Counted from the stretch's first letter, positions 1-8,793 are shown. The stretch: DNA of 64,000 nucleotides from UBA1479 sp002706405 (GCA_963972255.1 CAXATO010000007.1:62001-126000); one strand, 5' to 3'. The notes: generated by a model not told the origin, from the sequence alone. Made by a program: numbers and translations.

Positions 1-1254
1 CGCGGCCGATTGTTCCTCGACGGCGGCGGCGATCGCTTCGCTGACCGAATTGATTTCGTCGATGGTCGCGGAAATGCCCTGAATTTCCCGTGCCGCGTCT
101 TCCGACACGTTCTGCATGGTGGCGATTTCCCCGGCGATTTCCTGGGTCGCCTTGGCGGTCTGATTGGCCAGGTTCTTGACCTCCGACGCGACCACGGCAA
201 AGCCCTTGCCCGCCTCGCCGGCGCGGGCGGCCTCGATCGTCGCGTTGAGCGCCAGCAGGTTGGTCTGTTCGGCGATGTCGTTGATCATTTCCATGACGTT
301 GCCGATCTTGGCGGCGGCGTCCTTCAGGCGAACCATGGTCTGATCCGTTTCGCGCGCCTTGCGGGAGGCCTCCTGCGCCACGTCGTGGGCGCGGCCGACC
401 TGGCTGGAAACTTCGGCCATGCTGGCGGTCATTTCCTCGGTGGCGCTGGCAACGGTCTGTACGTTGCCGGTGGCCTGTTCGACGGCCGCGGCCGTGTCGC
501 CCGACCGTTCGAGCGCCTGCGCCGCCAGCCCCGACAGGTTCTTCGACACGTCCGACATGCTGCGGGCGTGGTCATTGACGCTTGCCACGATGGGGCCGAC
601 CTGATGCTCGAAACGGGTCGCCATGTCGAGCAACAGCTTGTGCTGATCTTCCTGATTGGCGCGCTCCAGGCGTTCGCGTTCCTGGCTCAGGTGTTCGATT
701 TCGGATTTGGCTTCCTCGGCGGCGGCGACCGCTTCGGCGCTCTGCCGGAACCCGCCGACCAGACGGAAGGTCAGCCAGCTCAGGACGATGGTTTCCATGA
801 CGACGATGACGGCATGGAGAACGACCCGGAAGAAATCGGCGCCATCGGGGAAGATGGCATAGGGCAGGGTGAAGTTGAGGACCAAATGGTGTACGGCGAC
901 CGTTGCGGCGGCGACCAACACCGTCTGCCAGCAGCAGAAGGCGGCGACCATCGCCAGCACGGCGAAGAAGTACATATGCACGTCGATCTGCCAGGCATGA
1001 CCCGCGAACAGGTACAGAAGCGCACCGATGTTGATCATGGCGCCGGCGGCGATCAGGAAACGGGTCGCGGCGGCGTCCGGTTTGACCCGCCAGGAGACGG
1101 TCGAGGCCAGGGCGACGGCGGCGATGATACCTGCGCCGGTGGTGATGTCGCCCCCGGTCAACCAGAAGGCCAACCCCGCCAACGGCAAATGCGCCCAGGC
1201 GAACAGGACGAAAAATCGGGTTGAATTGATGCGGAGCTCGGTAAGGGCTTCCAT
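1..1254 (-). CDS. methyl-accepting chemotaxis protein (3' end off window)
   Basis: Reading leftward from the ATG at 1254, the frame stays open to base 1, giving 418 residues of a longer protein. Residues about 15-190 hold several hydrophobic segments and look like a multi-pass membrane sensor rather than a periplasmic ligand domain. A short charged coiled-coil linker follows. The MCP signalling helix then appears, with the near-invariant tip IAEQTNLLALNA followed by IEAARAGE and FAVVASEVKNLA. MCPs signal to CheA/CheW; the stimulus cannot be read from sequence. AAAGGAA lies upstream of the chosen ATG. The gene is incomplete because the window cuts it. Confidence 0.9.
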   Translation of the reverse strand, partial: MEALTELRINSTRFFVLFAWAHLPLAGLAFWLTGGDITTGAGIIAAVALASTVSWRVKPDAAATRFLIAAGAMINIGALLYLFAGHAWQIDVHMYFFAVLAMVAAFCCWQTVLVAAATVAVHHLVLNFTLPYAIFPDGADFFRVVLHAVIVVMETIVLSWLTFRLVGGFRQSAEAVAAAEEAKSEIEHLSQERERLERANQEDQHKLLLDMATRFEHQVGPIVASVNDHARSMSDVSKNLSGLAAQALERSGDTAAAVEQATGNVQTVASATEEMTASMAEVSSQVGRAHDVAQEASRKARETDQTMVRLKDAAAKIGNVMEMINDIAEQTNLLALNATIEAARAGEAGKGFAVVASEVKNLANQTAKATQEIAGEIATMQNVSEDAAREIQGISATIDEINSVSEAIAAAVEEQSAA

Positions 1255-1277
1255 GGTTGGATTCCTTTGAGTGGTCG

Positions 1278-1595
1278 TCAGTATGCGGTCGGTCGGGTGA
1301 GACAACTGCCGAGGGCCAGCGGATTGACGGTGAACAGGACGCCTCGGTCGCGCAGGCGGGCCAGGGTTTCCGGGCGGTCAAGGGCGACGACGGCAATGAA
1401 CGGCCAAGCCCCTTCGCGGACCAGGCGTCCGCCCGCATCGGCGATGCGCGCCAGAACCTGGGTCCCGGTGAGGGATGGCGGGAAGACCACGCCGACCTGC
1501 GATTGACCCGCTTGCGGGCGCAGAGTGGCGACGGCCAGCCAAAATATACAGACACCGACAAGCATCATCGCCGGCGCCAAGTCGCGAACACGCAT
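1278..1595 (-). CDS. small hypothetical membrane-anchored protein
   Basis: The product is 105 aa with one N-terminal hydrophobic segment (about residues 9-27), probably a signal anchor. A compact soluble tail follows, with the pattern GVVFPPSLTG, GGRLVREGAWPF and LRDRGVLFTVNP. I recall uncharacterised alphaproteobacterial proteins with the same 'gas-phase' pattern of a TM plus an ALDRPETLARLRDRG-like end, but no function is known to me. It reads in the same direction as queA upstream and the chemoreceptor downstream, so it could be co-transcribed with the latter. A weak AGGA lies upstream of the ATG. Confidence 0.6.
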   Translation of the reverse strand: MRVRDLAPAMMLVGVCIFWLAVATLRPQAGQSQVGVVFPPSLTGTQVLARIADAGGRLVREGAWPFIAVVALDRPETLARLRDRGVLFTVNPLALGSCLTRPTAY

Positions 1596-1730
1596 GGGTC
1601 GGTGGTCCTACGGGGATATTCCCCTACGGTTAATTATCTGTGACCCCAAGAGCCGGCTCAGGAAAACATAAATTTATTTGAATGTGTAGCCGAACGATCA
1701 AAAACCATACGTAAGTATTAGTTGCGCGGA
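1596..1730. other. intergenic gap below queA
   Basis: This AT-richer spacer lies between the queA stop and the start of the small membrane protein, both on the minus strand. It contains a perfect 10-bp palindrome, GAGCCGGCTC, near 1650. It has no U-tract terminator that I can recognise. It probably carries the promoter of the small gene. Confidence 0.4.
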
Positions 1731-2804
1731 TCACGCGGCATCGTCGTTCCGGTGGAGCAGGCAAGCGTCGCCGTAGGAATAGAAGCGGTAAGCTTCGGCG
1801 ACGGCATGGGCATAGGCGCTGTGCATGCGCCCGAGACCGGCGAAGGCCGAGACCAGCATGAACAGGGTCGAGCGCGGCAGGTGGAAATTGGTCAGCATCA
1901 GGTCCACCGCGCGGAACTTGTAGCCGGGGGTGATGAAGATGTCCGTGTCGCCCTTGAAGGGGTGAATCTGGCCCTCGGCGTCGGCCGCCGTTTCCAGAAG
2001 CCGCATGGCGGTGGAGCCCACGGCCACCACGCGGCCGCCCGCGTCCCGCGCCTGATTGATGAAATCGGCGGCTTGGCGGCTGACCTCGCCCCACTCCGCA
2101 TGCATGACGTGGTGGCGGGTGTCGTCCTCGCGCACGGGCAGGAAGGTGCCGGCCCCCACATGCAGGGTCAGGCTGACCCGCTCGACCCCGCGCGCATCCA
2201 GTGCGGCCAGCAGGTCCGGCGTGAAATGCAGGGAGGCCGTGGGGGCGGCGACCGCGCCGTCGCGGGCGGCGAACAGGGTTTGGTAATCGTCCTTGTCGGC
2301 GTCGTCGCCTGCGGCGTCCCGCTTGATGTAGGGCGGCAGGGGCATGACGCCGAACTGTTCCAGCGCGTCCTTCAGGTCCGGTCCCGCCTTGTTGAAGCGG
2401 AGGGTCACCTCGCCGCCGTCGCCCTTCGAGATCACGTCGGCGGAGAAGCCGGGGGCGAACACGATATGATCGCGCGGGCTGAGCTTACGGGCCGGGCGGG
2501 CGAAGGCCCGCCACAGGCCGTCGTCGTCCCATTTGTGCAGGGTGACCTCGACCTTGGGCCCACCCTCGGGCGGGCCGGGGCGCGAGGCGTCGCCGCGCCG
2601 CCCGGTCAGGCGCGCCGGGATCACCCGCGTGTCGTTGACCACCAGCACGTCGCCCGGGTTCAACAACGACGGCAGGTCGCGCACCCCCCGATCGATCAGG
2701 GCGTCGGGCATGACCTCCAACAGGCGCGCCGAATCGCGCGGGCTCGCCGGTTTCTGGGCGATCCGTTCCGGCGGCAGGTCAAAATCGAACAGGTCGGTTT
2801 TCAT
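1731..2804 (-). CDS. queA: S-adenosylmethionine:tRNA ribosyltransferase-isomerase
   Basis: The product is 357 aa, the usual QueA length. It opens with the family's DFDLPPERIAQKP segment and contains DVLVVNDTRVIPARL, HVGAGTF and LTNFHLPRSTLFML. QueA transfers and isomerises the ribosyl group of SAM onto preQ1-modified tRNA to make epoxyqueuosine, the penultimate step of queuosine synthesis in the cytoplasm. I start at MKTDLFDF (ATG at 2804), where the family normally begins. An in-frame ATG eight codons upstream (2828) has no ribosome binding site. The usual partner tgt is not next to it here. Confidence 0.96.
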   Translation of the reverse strand: MKTDLFDFDLPPERIAQKPASPRDSARLLEVMPDALIDRGVRDLPSLLNPGDVLVVNDTRVIPARLTGRRGDASRPGPPEGGPKVEVTLHKWDDDGLWRAFARPARKLSPRDHIVFAPGFSADVISKGDGGEVTLRFNKAGPDLKDALEQFGVMPLPPYIKRDAAGDDADKDDYQTLFAARDGAVAAPTASLHFTPDLLAALDARGVERVSLTLHVGAGTFLPVREDDTRHHVMHAEWGEVSRQAADFINQARDAGGRVVAVGSTAMRLLETAADAEGQIHPFKGDTDIFITPGYKFRAVDLMLTNFHLPRSTLFMLVSAFAGLGRMHSAYAHAVAEAYRFYSYGDACLLHRNDDAA

Positions 2805-2904
2805 CGATAAAATCCCGAGCGGCCCCATGGGGCGCGCCGACGTATTCTTTTGAAATTCAGAAGGAACGGAACCTAGGTCAATGGGCGGCGATTGTCAGGC
2901 CCAA

Positions 2905-2933
2905 TTGTCAGACGACCATCGGCGGGCTAACGT
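2905..2933 (+). promoter_or_regulatory. candidate sigma-70 promoter of the Pmp3-like gene
   Basis: A -35 TTGTCA (2905-2910) and a -10 TAACGT (2928-2933) are separated by 17 bp in the divergent queA/Pmp3 spacer, about 50 bp before the ATG. The 8-mer ATTGTCAG occurs twice, at 2891-2898 and 2904-2911, so a regulator site could overlap the -35. This is a motif match only. Confidence 0.4.
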
Positions 2934-2982
2934 TGGTTCTTCATCAGGTCCTTGGGGGACCAAACGGAATAAGGGGTTTTCC

Positions 2983-3198
2983 ATGGTCAGACTGATTCTT
3001 GCGATTTTGATTCCGTGGTTCGTGTTCTTCACGATCGGCCGCCCGATCCAGGGCATCATCTGCCTGATCCTGCAGCTGTCGCTGATCGGCTGGATTCCGG
3101 CCGCGATCTGGGCCGTCTGGGCACTCAACAACTTCAACACGGACAGGAAGATCGCCCGCGCCGGCATGGGCGGCATGTCGGGCGACGGCGACAGCTGA
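2983..3198 (+). CDS. YqaE/Pmp3-like small membrane protein
   Basis: The product is 71 aa. It has two hydrophobic helices split by the IGRPIQGIICLILQ hinge and then LIGWIPAAIWAVWALNN, the hallmark of the YqaE/Pmp3 (UPF0057) group. Members are small inner-membrane proteins linked in yeast, plants and bacteria to membrane potential and to salt or cold stress; the precise activity is unknown. The start is chosen at 2983 because AAGGGG sits 6 nt upstream and the helix begins right there. The open frame extends further upstream, but that part has no membrane character and no ribosome site. Confidence 0.85.
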   Translation: MVRLILAILIPWFVFFTIGRPIQGIICLILQLSLIGWIPAAIWAVWALNNFNTDRKIARAGMGGMSGDGDS

Positions 3199-3217
3199 TC
3201 AGGCCGTTGCCAACGGG

Positions 3218-3505
3218 TTAGGGGCGGGGGCCGAAAATGTCCCCGCGCCGCAGCCGCGCCATATGTGCGGTCGCAGCACCTGCGAAACGGCTCAGGACCA
3301 TGCGCAGCACCCGGCTGACGATCACGAAGGCGACGGGCGGCCAGATATAGGGCTCCCACCATTCGATGATGTGGGGCGCACCGCCGAATAGGGCGATCTC
3401 CTTACGCACCGACAGGATGCCGTATAGACCTGCGGCCGCGGCCGCCGCCACGGTCCAGGCCACATAGCGCCCGTATCGCATCACTTGGCGCATCAGGAAC
3501 CACAT
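3218..3505 (-). CDS. small hypothetical inner-membrane protein
   Basis: The product is 95 aa. It has a hydrophobic helix near residues 14-30 (AWTVAAAAAAGLYG) and a second near 50-66 (IWPPVAFVIVSRVL), with an Arg-rich cytoplasmic tail. There is a strong AAGGAGG ribosome site 10 nt before the ATG, which supports a real gene. It lies 31 bp downstream of the oxidoreductase gene in the same direction and is convergent with the Pmp3-like gene (19-bp gap). I do not recognise the family. Confidence 0.65.
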   Translation of the reverse strand: MWFLMRQVMRYGRYVAWTVAAAAAAGLYGILSVRKEIALFGGAPHIIEWWEPYIWPPVAFVIVSRVLRMVLSRFAGAATAHMARLRRGDIFGPRP

Positions 3506-3536
3506 GGCCTTTCGTCCTCCTTGGGGGGCGTCTTGT

Positions 3537-4532
3537 CTAGATGTCCTTCAACTGGACCGGCTGACCGCTTGCCGCACCTCGGATGACGGCTTCCAGCACA
3601 GCCGTGCCGTGTACGGCCTCGGCCGGGGGCAGGGGATAGGCGGCCTTGCCGGTGCAGGCATCGGCGAAGGCTTCCAGTTCCGCCCGCTCCATGTCGAAGG
3701 GGCCGTATTCGGTCATCTCTTCCTTGCCCGGCGTGCCGTCGGCCGCGACCTTGCAGACGAACAGGCGGTCATAGCTGTGCATTTCCGCCCAGCCGCCGGT
3801 GCCGAAAACCTGAATGCGCCAGGTCGGTGCCGTCGCCGTCAGGGTGCCCAGGTAGCCCGTGGCGCCCGAGGCGAAGCGCAGCATCACCGAGGTCGTATCG
3901 TCGGTGGGGATTTTCAGGAACTGACGGTCCGACCGGGCGGTGACCTCGTCGACCGAGCCCATCAGATAGATCATGGCGTCGACGACGTGGATGCCCATGG
4001 GGGTCATGCCGCCGGCCGGGCTTTCGTCGACCTGGGCGCGCCAGCTGTCCGGCCCGTAGCGCAGACCGCCGGAGCCGCTCAGGTTGCCTTCGATATGAAG
4101 AATCTGGCCGAGCTCGCCGCTGGCGATCATGTCCTTGATCTTCAACGTGATCGGATGAAAACGCCGATTGTGGCCCAGCGCTAGAACCACCCCCGCGGCC
4201 TCGGCCGCATCGGCGGCGGCCTGGGCGCTGGCGCGGTCCAGGGTGAAGGGTTTTTCGATGAAGATCTGCTTCCCCGCGGCGGCGGCGGCGATCACCTGGT
4301 CCGCGTGCTGGCTATGCGGGGTGGCCAGGATCACGGCGTCCAGGTCCGGGTCGTTTAACAGGTCGGCCAGACCGTCGCGCAGGTCGATGCCTTTCTCGGC
4401 ACAGAACGCCTCGGCCCGAGCCTTGCGGCCCGTGCAGCCGGCGGTGATGGTGATCTTGTCGCTTTTGCCGTGAACGGAATTGACGAGAGTCTGGCCCCAA
4501 CGGCCCAGTCCGGCGATGCCTGCTTTGATCAT
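3537..4532 (-). CDS. Gfo/Idh/MocA family oxidoreductase
   Basis: The product is 331 aa. It has an N-terminal Rossmann fold (GIAGLGRWGQ, residues 4-13), the family's EKPF motif at 93-96 (the Lys is catalytic in this family), and a C-terminal alpha/beta substrate domain containing GGMTPMGIHVVD. These enzymes oxidise or reduce hydroxyl groups of sugars, inositols and related compounds using NAD(P). The substrate is not predictable here. GGGAAGGGAAC precedes the ATG. It is divergent from an EamA transporter gene, which may share its control. Confidence 0.9.
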   Translation of the reverse strand: MIKAGIAGLGRWGQTLVNSVHGKSDKITITAGCTGRKARAEAFCAEKGIDLRDGLADLLNDPDLDAVILATPHSQHADQVIAAAAAGKQIFIEKPFTLDRASAQAAADAAEAAGVVLALGHNRRFHPITLKIKDMIASGELGQILHIEGNLSGSGGLRYGPDSWRAQVDESPAGGMTPMGIHVVDAMIYLMGSVDEVTARSDRQFLKIPTDDTTSVMLRFASGATGYLGTLTATAPTWRIQVFGTGGWAEMHSYDRLFVCKVAADGTPGKEEMTEYGPFDMERAELEAFADACTGKAAYPLPPAEAVHGTAVLEAVIRGAASGQPVQLKDI

Positions 4533-4594
4533 GGTGACGGTTCCCTTCCCCAAGGATTGTATGCAATTGGCCCCATATCGGGGCGACGACCATA

Positions 4595-4622
4595 TTGCCA
4601 GACCTCGACCCGCGTCTATAGT
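4595..4622 (+). promoter_or_regulatory. candidate promoter giving a leaderless DMT transcript
   Basis: TTGCCA (4595-4600) and TATAGT (4617-4622) are spaced 16 bp apart. The expected start site, 6-7 nt past the -10, falls on the ATG at 4629. No convincing ribosome binding site lies before that ATG, so initiation may be leaderless. Confidence 0.4.
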
Positions 4623-4628
4623 GAAGCC

Positions 4629-5570
4629 ATGGCGACGACCCCGGACCTCAGCGAACATCTGACACCGACAGGTCTCCGGAAGGTCGACAACTTCCGGGGC
4701 ATGCTGTTCATGATGGTGGGGGCTGGGCTGATTGCCTGCCTGCACGCCCTGGTCCGCGACGTCACACAGGAACTGCACCCCTTCGAAGTCGCTTTTTTCC
4801 GCAACGTGGTCGTGCTGATTGCCTTGACGCCGCTGTTGCTGCGCCAGGACCGGCACGCATGGAAAAGCAAGCGGCCGGACCTGCAGTTGGTGCGCGGCGT
4901 GGTCGGTCTGGGTGCCATGCTGACTTGGTTCTATACCCTGTCCCTGGTGCCTGTCGGCGACGCGACGGCGCTCAGCTTCACGGTCGTGCTGTTCACGTCC
5001 CTGGGCGCCGTGGTCATGCTGCGGGAAAAGATGGGTATCCGCCGCTGGGGGGCCCTGTTCGTCGGCTTCATTGGCATGGCGATCATCATCCGCCCCGGGT
5101 TCCACGAGATCAGTGCGGGATATTTGTGGGCGCTGGGGTCGACGGTGCTGTGGGCCTGGGCGCTGCTGCTGGTGAAAATCCTGTCGCGCTACGATTCCCC
5201 GGTCACCATCGTCTTCTATTCCTCGGTCTATTTCACGCCGGCGACGCTGATCCTGGCGCTGTTCGTCTGGGAATGGCCGACCTGGGCGCAGTTTGGCGAA
5301 CTGATCGCCATTGGGCTGATCGCGGCGCTGGCCCATCTCGCCATGGCCAAGGCCATGCAACTGGGCGAAGCGACCGCCGTGCTGCCGGCCGATTTCACGC
5401 GGCTGCTGTGGGCGGCGGGGCTCGGCTACGTGATGTTCGGCGAGTTTCCGGATCTGTGGACCTGGATCGGCGGCACCGTGGTGTTCTGTTCGACCCTTTA
5501 CATCACCTATCGGGAATCCCGGGCGAAGGGACCGGCCGAAGGGGTTACCCTGAAAACCACCGAAGGCTAG
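4629..5570 (+). CDS. DMT superfamily (EamA) transporter
   Basis: The product is 313 aa with about ten hydrophobic helices in two EamA repeats. The first repeat begins at FRGMLFMMVGAGLIACLHALVRD; the second starts near GYLWALGSTVLWAWALLLVK. Such proteins export amino acids, nucleosides or other small metabolites across the inner membrane; the specificity is unknown. The ATG at 4629 is chosen because the hydrophilic N-terminus preceding helix 1 is of normal length; the frame is open further upstream. It ends 7 bp before the convergent CoA-transferase gene. Confidence 0.88.
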   Translation: MATTPDLSEHLTPTGLRKVDNFRGMLFMMVGAGLIACLHALVRDVTQELHPFEVAFFRNVVVLIALTPLLLRQDRHAWKSKRPDLQLVRGVVGLGAMLTWFYTLSLVPVGDATALSFTVVLFTSLGAVVMLREKMGIRRWGALFVGFIGMAIIIRPGFHEISAGYLWALGSTVLWAWALLLVKILSRYDSPVTIVFYSSVYFTPATLILALFVWEWPTWAQFGELIAIGLIAALAHLAMAKAMQLGEATAVLPADFTRLLWAAGLGYVMFGEFPDLWTWIGGTVVFCSTLYITYRESRAKGPAEGVTLKTTEG

Positions 5571-5577
5571 GTCGGCC

Positions 5578-6987
5578 CTAAGTCGGCCACGCGGGCGGGT
5601 GGGTGCCGAGGGGCGCCGCCGGCAGGTCCCAGCGCGGCGGCGTTTCCGACATCCGCACGACCGGCTTCAGGTGTTCCATGGGCCCCCAGGCGGTGTCGTG
5701 GATTTCCATCAAATCCTTGACGTCGTCGTAGCCGGGCTCGGTCCGTTGCTTGGCGGCATCATCGCTGACCCGGCCCAGATGGTCGATCCAATGGCCGCTT
5801 TGCGCCAGGGACAGGCGGACCAGCCAGCTGCCGCCGATGGTGGCGCGGCGGCGCAGGGCCTCCATGGCGCCGAAGGCGGCAAGATATCCGGAGACATAGT
5901 CGAGCGCCTGCGCCGGCAGATGGCGGGGCGTGTCGAGGCCGCCGTGCTCCGCGGCGATGCCCATGGCGCATTGGGCCAGGGAATCAAAGCCCCGGCGATG
6001 GGCCCAGGGGCCTTCGTGGCCCCAGGCGCTGAGGCTGACGAAGACGATCCCGGGTCGCAGGTCGGCCAGGCGCTCCGGTGCCAGCCCCCGCCCGGCCAGG
6101 GTGCCCGGGCGGTGGCCCTGGGTGACCACGTCGGCTTGTTTGATCAGGGCGTCGAGGGTATCCGGCGCACCGGGGTCGCGCAGATCCAGATTGGCGGCCA
6201 GCTTGCCGTGGCCGGTGTCGCGCAGCAGGCTGTCGTCGTCCGGGCGGTCGGGCCGGCCGATGCGCATGACCTGCGCCCCGTGCTCCGCCAGGGTGCGCCC
6301 GCAGACCGGCCCGGCGATGACGCGCACCAGTTCCAAGGCGCGAATGCCGGACAAGGGCCGGTCGCCGGTCGGCATCGGCTCCGCCGGCGCGTCGCCGATC
6401 TTTTCGATGCTCATCAGCGGCAGGCCCGCGACCGCCTCGCCCTGGGGATGGGCGGCCCATTCATCCTTGCTGCGGACCATGAAGGCGCAGAGATTTCGTT
6501 CCGCCACGGCGGCCTCGAACGCGGCGGCGTCCCAGGTGCCAAGCGCCGCGGTGACGGCCGCCCGGTCGGATGAGCATCCCAGGATGTCGAGAATACCCTC
6601 GGCCAGCCACGGGTAGTTGCAGTGAAGCTGGACCCAGCGTCCGTCGGCGCAGCGGTACAGGCCTGAGATGTCCGCCCAGGCGGCCCCGAAACCGGCCGTT
6701 CCCACGCGGACATGGCGATTGGAACGCATGGCCAGCGCCGCCGCGCGGAGATCCACGGCGATGTCCTGCGTCCGCCCGGTCTTCAGGCGCCACAGGGCAT
6801 CGGCGGCCAACCCGACCGCACCCAGCACCGCCGCGCCGGCGGTGGCGAGGCGGAAAGTCGAGGGTAGTTGGGGGTCATCTCCGCTGAAGGCGAGGGTGTC
6901 GGAAGCCCGCCCTTCCCAGCTCACGGCATCTAGAATTTCGGCCAATGCTTGCTGGGATAAAGACGGCGTTGGCGTAGCTTCGAACAT
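5578..6987 (-). CDS. family III CoA-transferase (CaiB/BaiF type)
   Basis: The product is about 469 aa. The C-terminal half carries the family opening LSGIRALELVRVIAGPVCGR, the HRPGTLAGRGL stretch and a Rossmann-like core. An Asp in ALDYVSGY sits where family III enzymes have the residue that forms the aspartyl-CoA thioester. The N-terminal 190 residues (WRLKTGRTQDIAVDLRAAAL) look like a partial second copy, as in the longer subgroup. The reaction is CoA exchange between a carboxylate and an acyl-CoA; substrates are unknown. The start is uncertain: ATG 6987 is used, while ATGs at 7014 and 7038 are in frame and none has a good ribosome site. Confidence 0.85.
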   Translation of the reverse strand: MFEATPTPSLSQQALAEILDAVSWEGRASDTLAFSGDDPQLPSTFRLATAGAAVLGAVGLAADALWRLKTGRTQDIAVDLRAAALAMRSNRHVRVGTAGFGAAWADISGLYRCADGRWVQLHCNYPWLAEGILDILGCSSDRAAVTAALGTWDAAAFEAAVAERNLCAFMVRSKDEWAAHPQGEAVAGLPLMSIEKIGDAPAEPMPTGDRPLSGIRALELVRVIAGPVCGRTLAEHGAQVMRIGRPDRPDDDSLLRDTGHGKLAANLDLRDPGAPDTLDALIKQADVVTQGHRPGTLAGRGLAPERLADLRPGIVFVSLSAWGHEGPWAHRRGFDSLAQCAMGIAAEHGGLDTPRHLPAQALDYVSGYLAAFGAMEALRRRATIGGSWLVRLSLAQSGHWIDHLGRVSDDAAKQRTEPGYDDVKDLMEIHDTAWGPMEHLKPVVRMSETPPRWDLPAAPLGTHPPAWPT

Positions 6988-7002
6988 GTTTTTGGACTCA
7001 TT

Positions 7003-7034
7003 AAGGATGCACATTTGGGTACTTATACATCCTT
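7003..7034. promoter_or_regulatory. inverted repeat in the CoA-transferase/ABC operon spacer
   Basis: AAGGATG (7003-7009) and CATCCTT (7028-7034) form a perfect 7-bp dyad with an 18-nt centre in the 175-bp divergent spacer. Its position suits an operator acting on either gene. No recognised regulator gene adjoins it. Confidence 0.3.
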
Positions 7035-7162
7035 GCATTCATGCGGCCTATGCTTTGAAATGCATTCAGCCTCTCATGACAGGGACGGCCAGGATTGCCG
7101 GCCAGAAGTTACAAAGGCGTAAGCCAAGGGCGGCAGGGAATTGAACCAAGGGAGGACGAAAT

Positions 7163-8701
7163 ATGTTTCGTCAAATTTTGAAGGGCCTGCCGATCGCGGC
7201 GGTTGCGCTGGGTATCAGCGCGGGCGCGGCACTCGCCGGCAAGGCCAATGATACGCTGACCTGGGTGACCGACCGCGAATCTCCTGTCGTCGATCCCTAC
7301 TACAACCGGACCCGTGAGCTGGTCATCATCGGCAACACGGCCTGGGACGGCCTGCTGTTCCGCGATCTCAAGAGCGGTAAGTTCGTGCCCCTTCTGGCCA
7401 AGTCCTACAAATGGGTCGACAACGTGACCCTGGACTTCGAGCTGCGTGAGAACGTCAAATTCCACGACGGCTCCAGCTTCGGTCCGGAAGACGTGGTCTA
7501 CACGGTGGACTTCACCACCAACAAGGACAACGGCGTCGTCACGCTGAAGAACGTCAGCTGGATGAAGTCGGCCGAGAAGACCGGCCCGAACAGCGTCCGC
7601 ATTCATCTGAACAAGCCATTCCCGGCGGCGTTGGCGTACCTCGCGCAGGCCGTTCCCATCCTGAAGGCCGGCCATTACGACAAGGCGCCGATGACCAAGG
7701 ACGGCAAAAAGGACTTCGGCGCGGTCAAGCCGAACGGCACAGGCCCCTACAAGATCACCGAGATCGTGCCGGGCGAGAAGATCGTCATGGTCCGCAACGA
7801 CGATTATTTCGAGGGCAGCCCCAAAGGCAAGCCGGCGATCAAGAATCTGGTCTATCGCACGATCAAGGAAATGAACACGCAGATGGCCGAACTTCTGACC
7901 GGCGGCGTGGACTGGATCTGGGACGTTCCGAAGGACCAGGCCGAAAAGCTGAGTGCTTCAGGGCAGGTGGATATCGTGAACGCCAAGACGATGCGCATCA
8001 GCTATCTGGCGTTCGATGTCGACGGTTCGTCCGACGTCAAGGCGTTCAAGGACCTGCGTGTGCGTCAAGCCATCGCGCATGCGATCAACCGCGAGTCCAT
8101 CGTCAAGAACCTGGTCGGCGAAGCGGCGGCGGTGATCAACACGCCCTGCCACCCGGATCAGGTCGCCTGCGCGCAGGACGTGTCCGGCTATGAATACGAC
8201 CCCGCCAAGGCCAAGAAGCTGTTGGCCGAAGCCGGTTATCCCGATGGGTTCGAATTCGACATCTACGCCTATCGTCAGCGTGAATTCACCGAAGCCGTGA
8301 TCTCCGATCTCGCCAAGATCGGCGTCAAGGCGAAGCTGAACTTCATGCAGTACCGCAAGCTGCGCGGTCTGGCGCAGAACGGCGTGACCCCGGTCCATCA
8401 CATGACCTGGGGCTCCTACTCGATCCCGGATGCGTCGGCCTGCGCCAGCGTGTTCTTCTCGGGCGGTAAGGACGATCCGGCCAACGACCCGAAGGTCAAT
8501 GAGCTGATCACCAAGGCCGGAAACCTGACCGATCAGGGCGAGCGTGAAAAGCTCTATAGCGAGGCGTTCAACATCATCGCCAAGAACGTCTATTGGCTGC
8601 CCATGTTCACCTACGCCAAGAACTACGCCTACAACAAGGATCTCTCCATCGAAACGACGTCGGACGAGATCCCGCGCTTCTACACCGCGAAGTGGAAGTA
8701 G
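7163..8701 (+). CDS. peptide-type ABC transporter substrate-binding protein (family 5)
   Basis: The product is 512 aa. It has a classic signal peptide (KGLPIAAVALGISAGAALA, cut near residue 25) and a mature SBP_bac_5/DppA-like periplasmic protein, with recognisable FELRENVKFHDGSSF, NGTGPYKI and VRQAIAHAIN segments. It should capture the substrate, a di- or oligopeptide or other amide-containing molecule, and deliver it to the permeases that follow. A good GGGAGG ribosome site precedes the ATG. It is the first gene of a ten-gene forward operon. A very stable hairpin separates it from the next gene, the usual arrangement that leaves the binding protein in excess. Confidence 0.93.
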   Translation: MFRQILKGLPIAAVALGISAGAALAGKANDTLTWVTDRESPVVDPYYNRTRELVIIGNTAWDGLLFRDLKSGKFVPLLAKSYKWVDNVTLDFELRENVKFHDGSSFGPEDVVYTVDFTTNKDNGVVTLKNVSWMKSAEKTGPNSVRIHLNKPFPAALAYLAQAVPILKAGHYDKAPMTKDGKKDFGAVKPNGTGPYKITEIVPGEKIVMVRNDDYFEGSPKGKPAIKNLVYRTIKEMNTQMAELLTGGVDWIWDVPKDQAEKLSASGQVDIVNAKTMRISYLAFDVDGSSDVKAFKDLRVRQAIAHAINRESIVKNLVGEAAAVINTPCHPDQVACAQDVSGYEYDPAKAKKLLAEAGYPDGFEFDIYAYRQREFTEAVISDLAKIGVKAKLNFMQYRKLRGLAQNGVTPVHHMTWGSYSIPDASACASVFFSGGKDDPANDPKVNELITKAGNLTDQGEREKLYSEAFNIIAKNVYWLPMFTYAKNYAYNKDLSIETTSDEIPRFYTAKWK

Positions 8702-8710
8702 CTTTCGTCT

Positions 8711-8760
8711 GAATGGCGATATCGCCCGGCGGTCCCGTATGGACCGCCGGGTCGCCATTC
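8711..8760 (+). repeat. large intercistronic hairpin after the binding protein gene
   Basis: Two perfect nested stems are visible. GAATGGCGA (8711-8719) pairs with TCGCCATTC (8752-8760), and CCCGGCGGTCC (8725-8735) pairs with GGACCGCCGGG (8741-8751) around a 5-nt loop. There is no U-tract, so it is better read as a 3' mRNA-stabilising or partial attenuation element than as a full terminator. Confidence 0.85.
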
Positions 8761-8793
8761 GAATTCCAGGGGGGCGGTACGGATGGGCGAAAC

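Noticed and set aside
10..1224. A 404-codon forward frame at the window start
   Set aside because: The opposite strand encodes the MCP signalling domain with its conserved tip, so this frame is a shadow.
4470..4628. N-terminal extension of the DMT transporter gene
   Set aside because: The extended part is antisense to the start of the oxidoreductase gene and shows no membrane or signal character; the ATG at 4629 fits the family.
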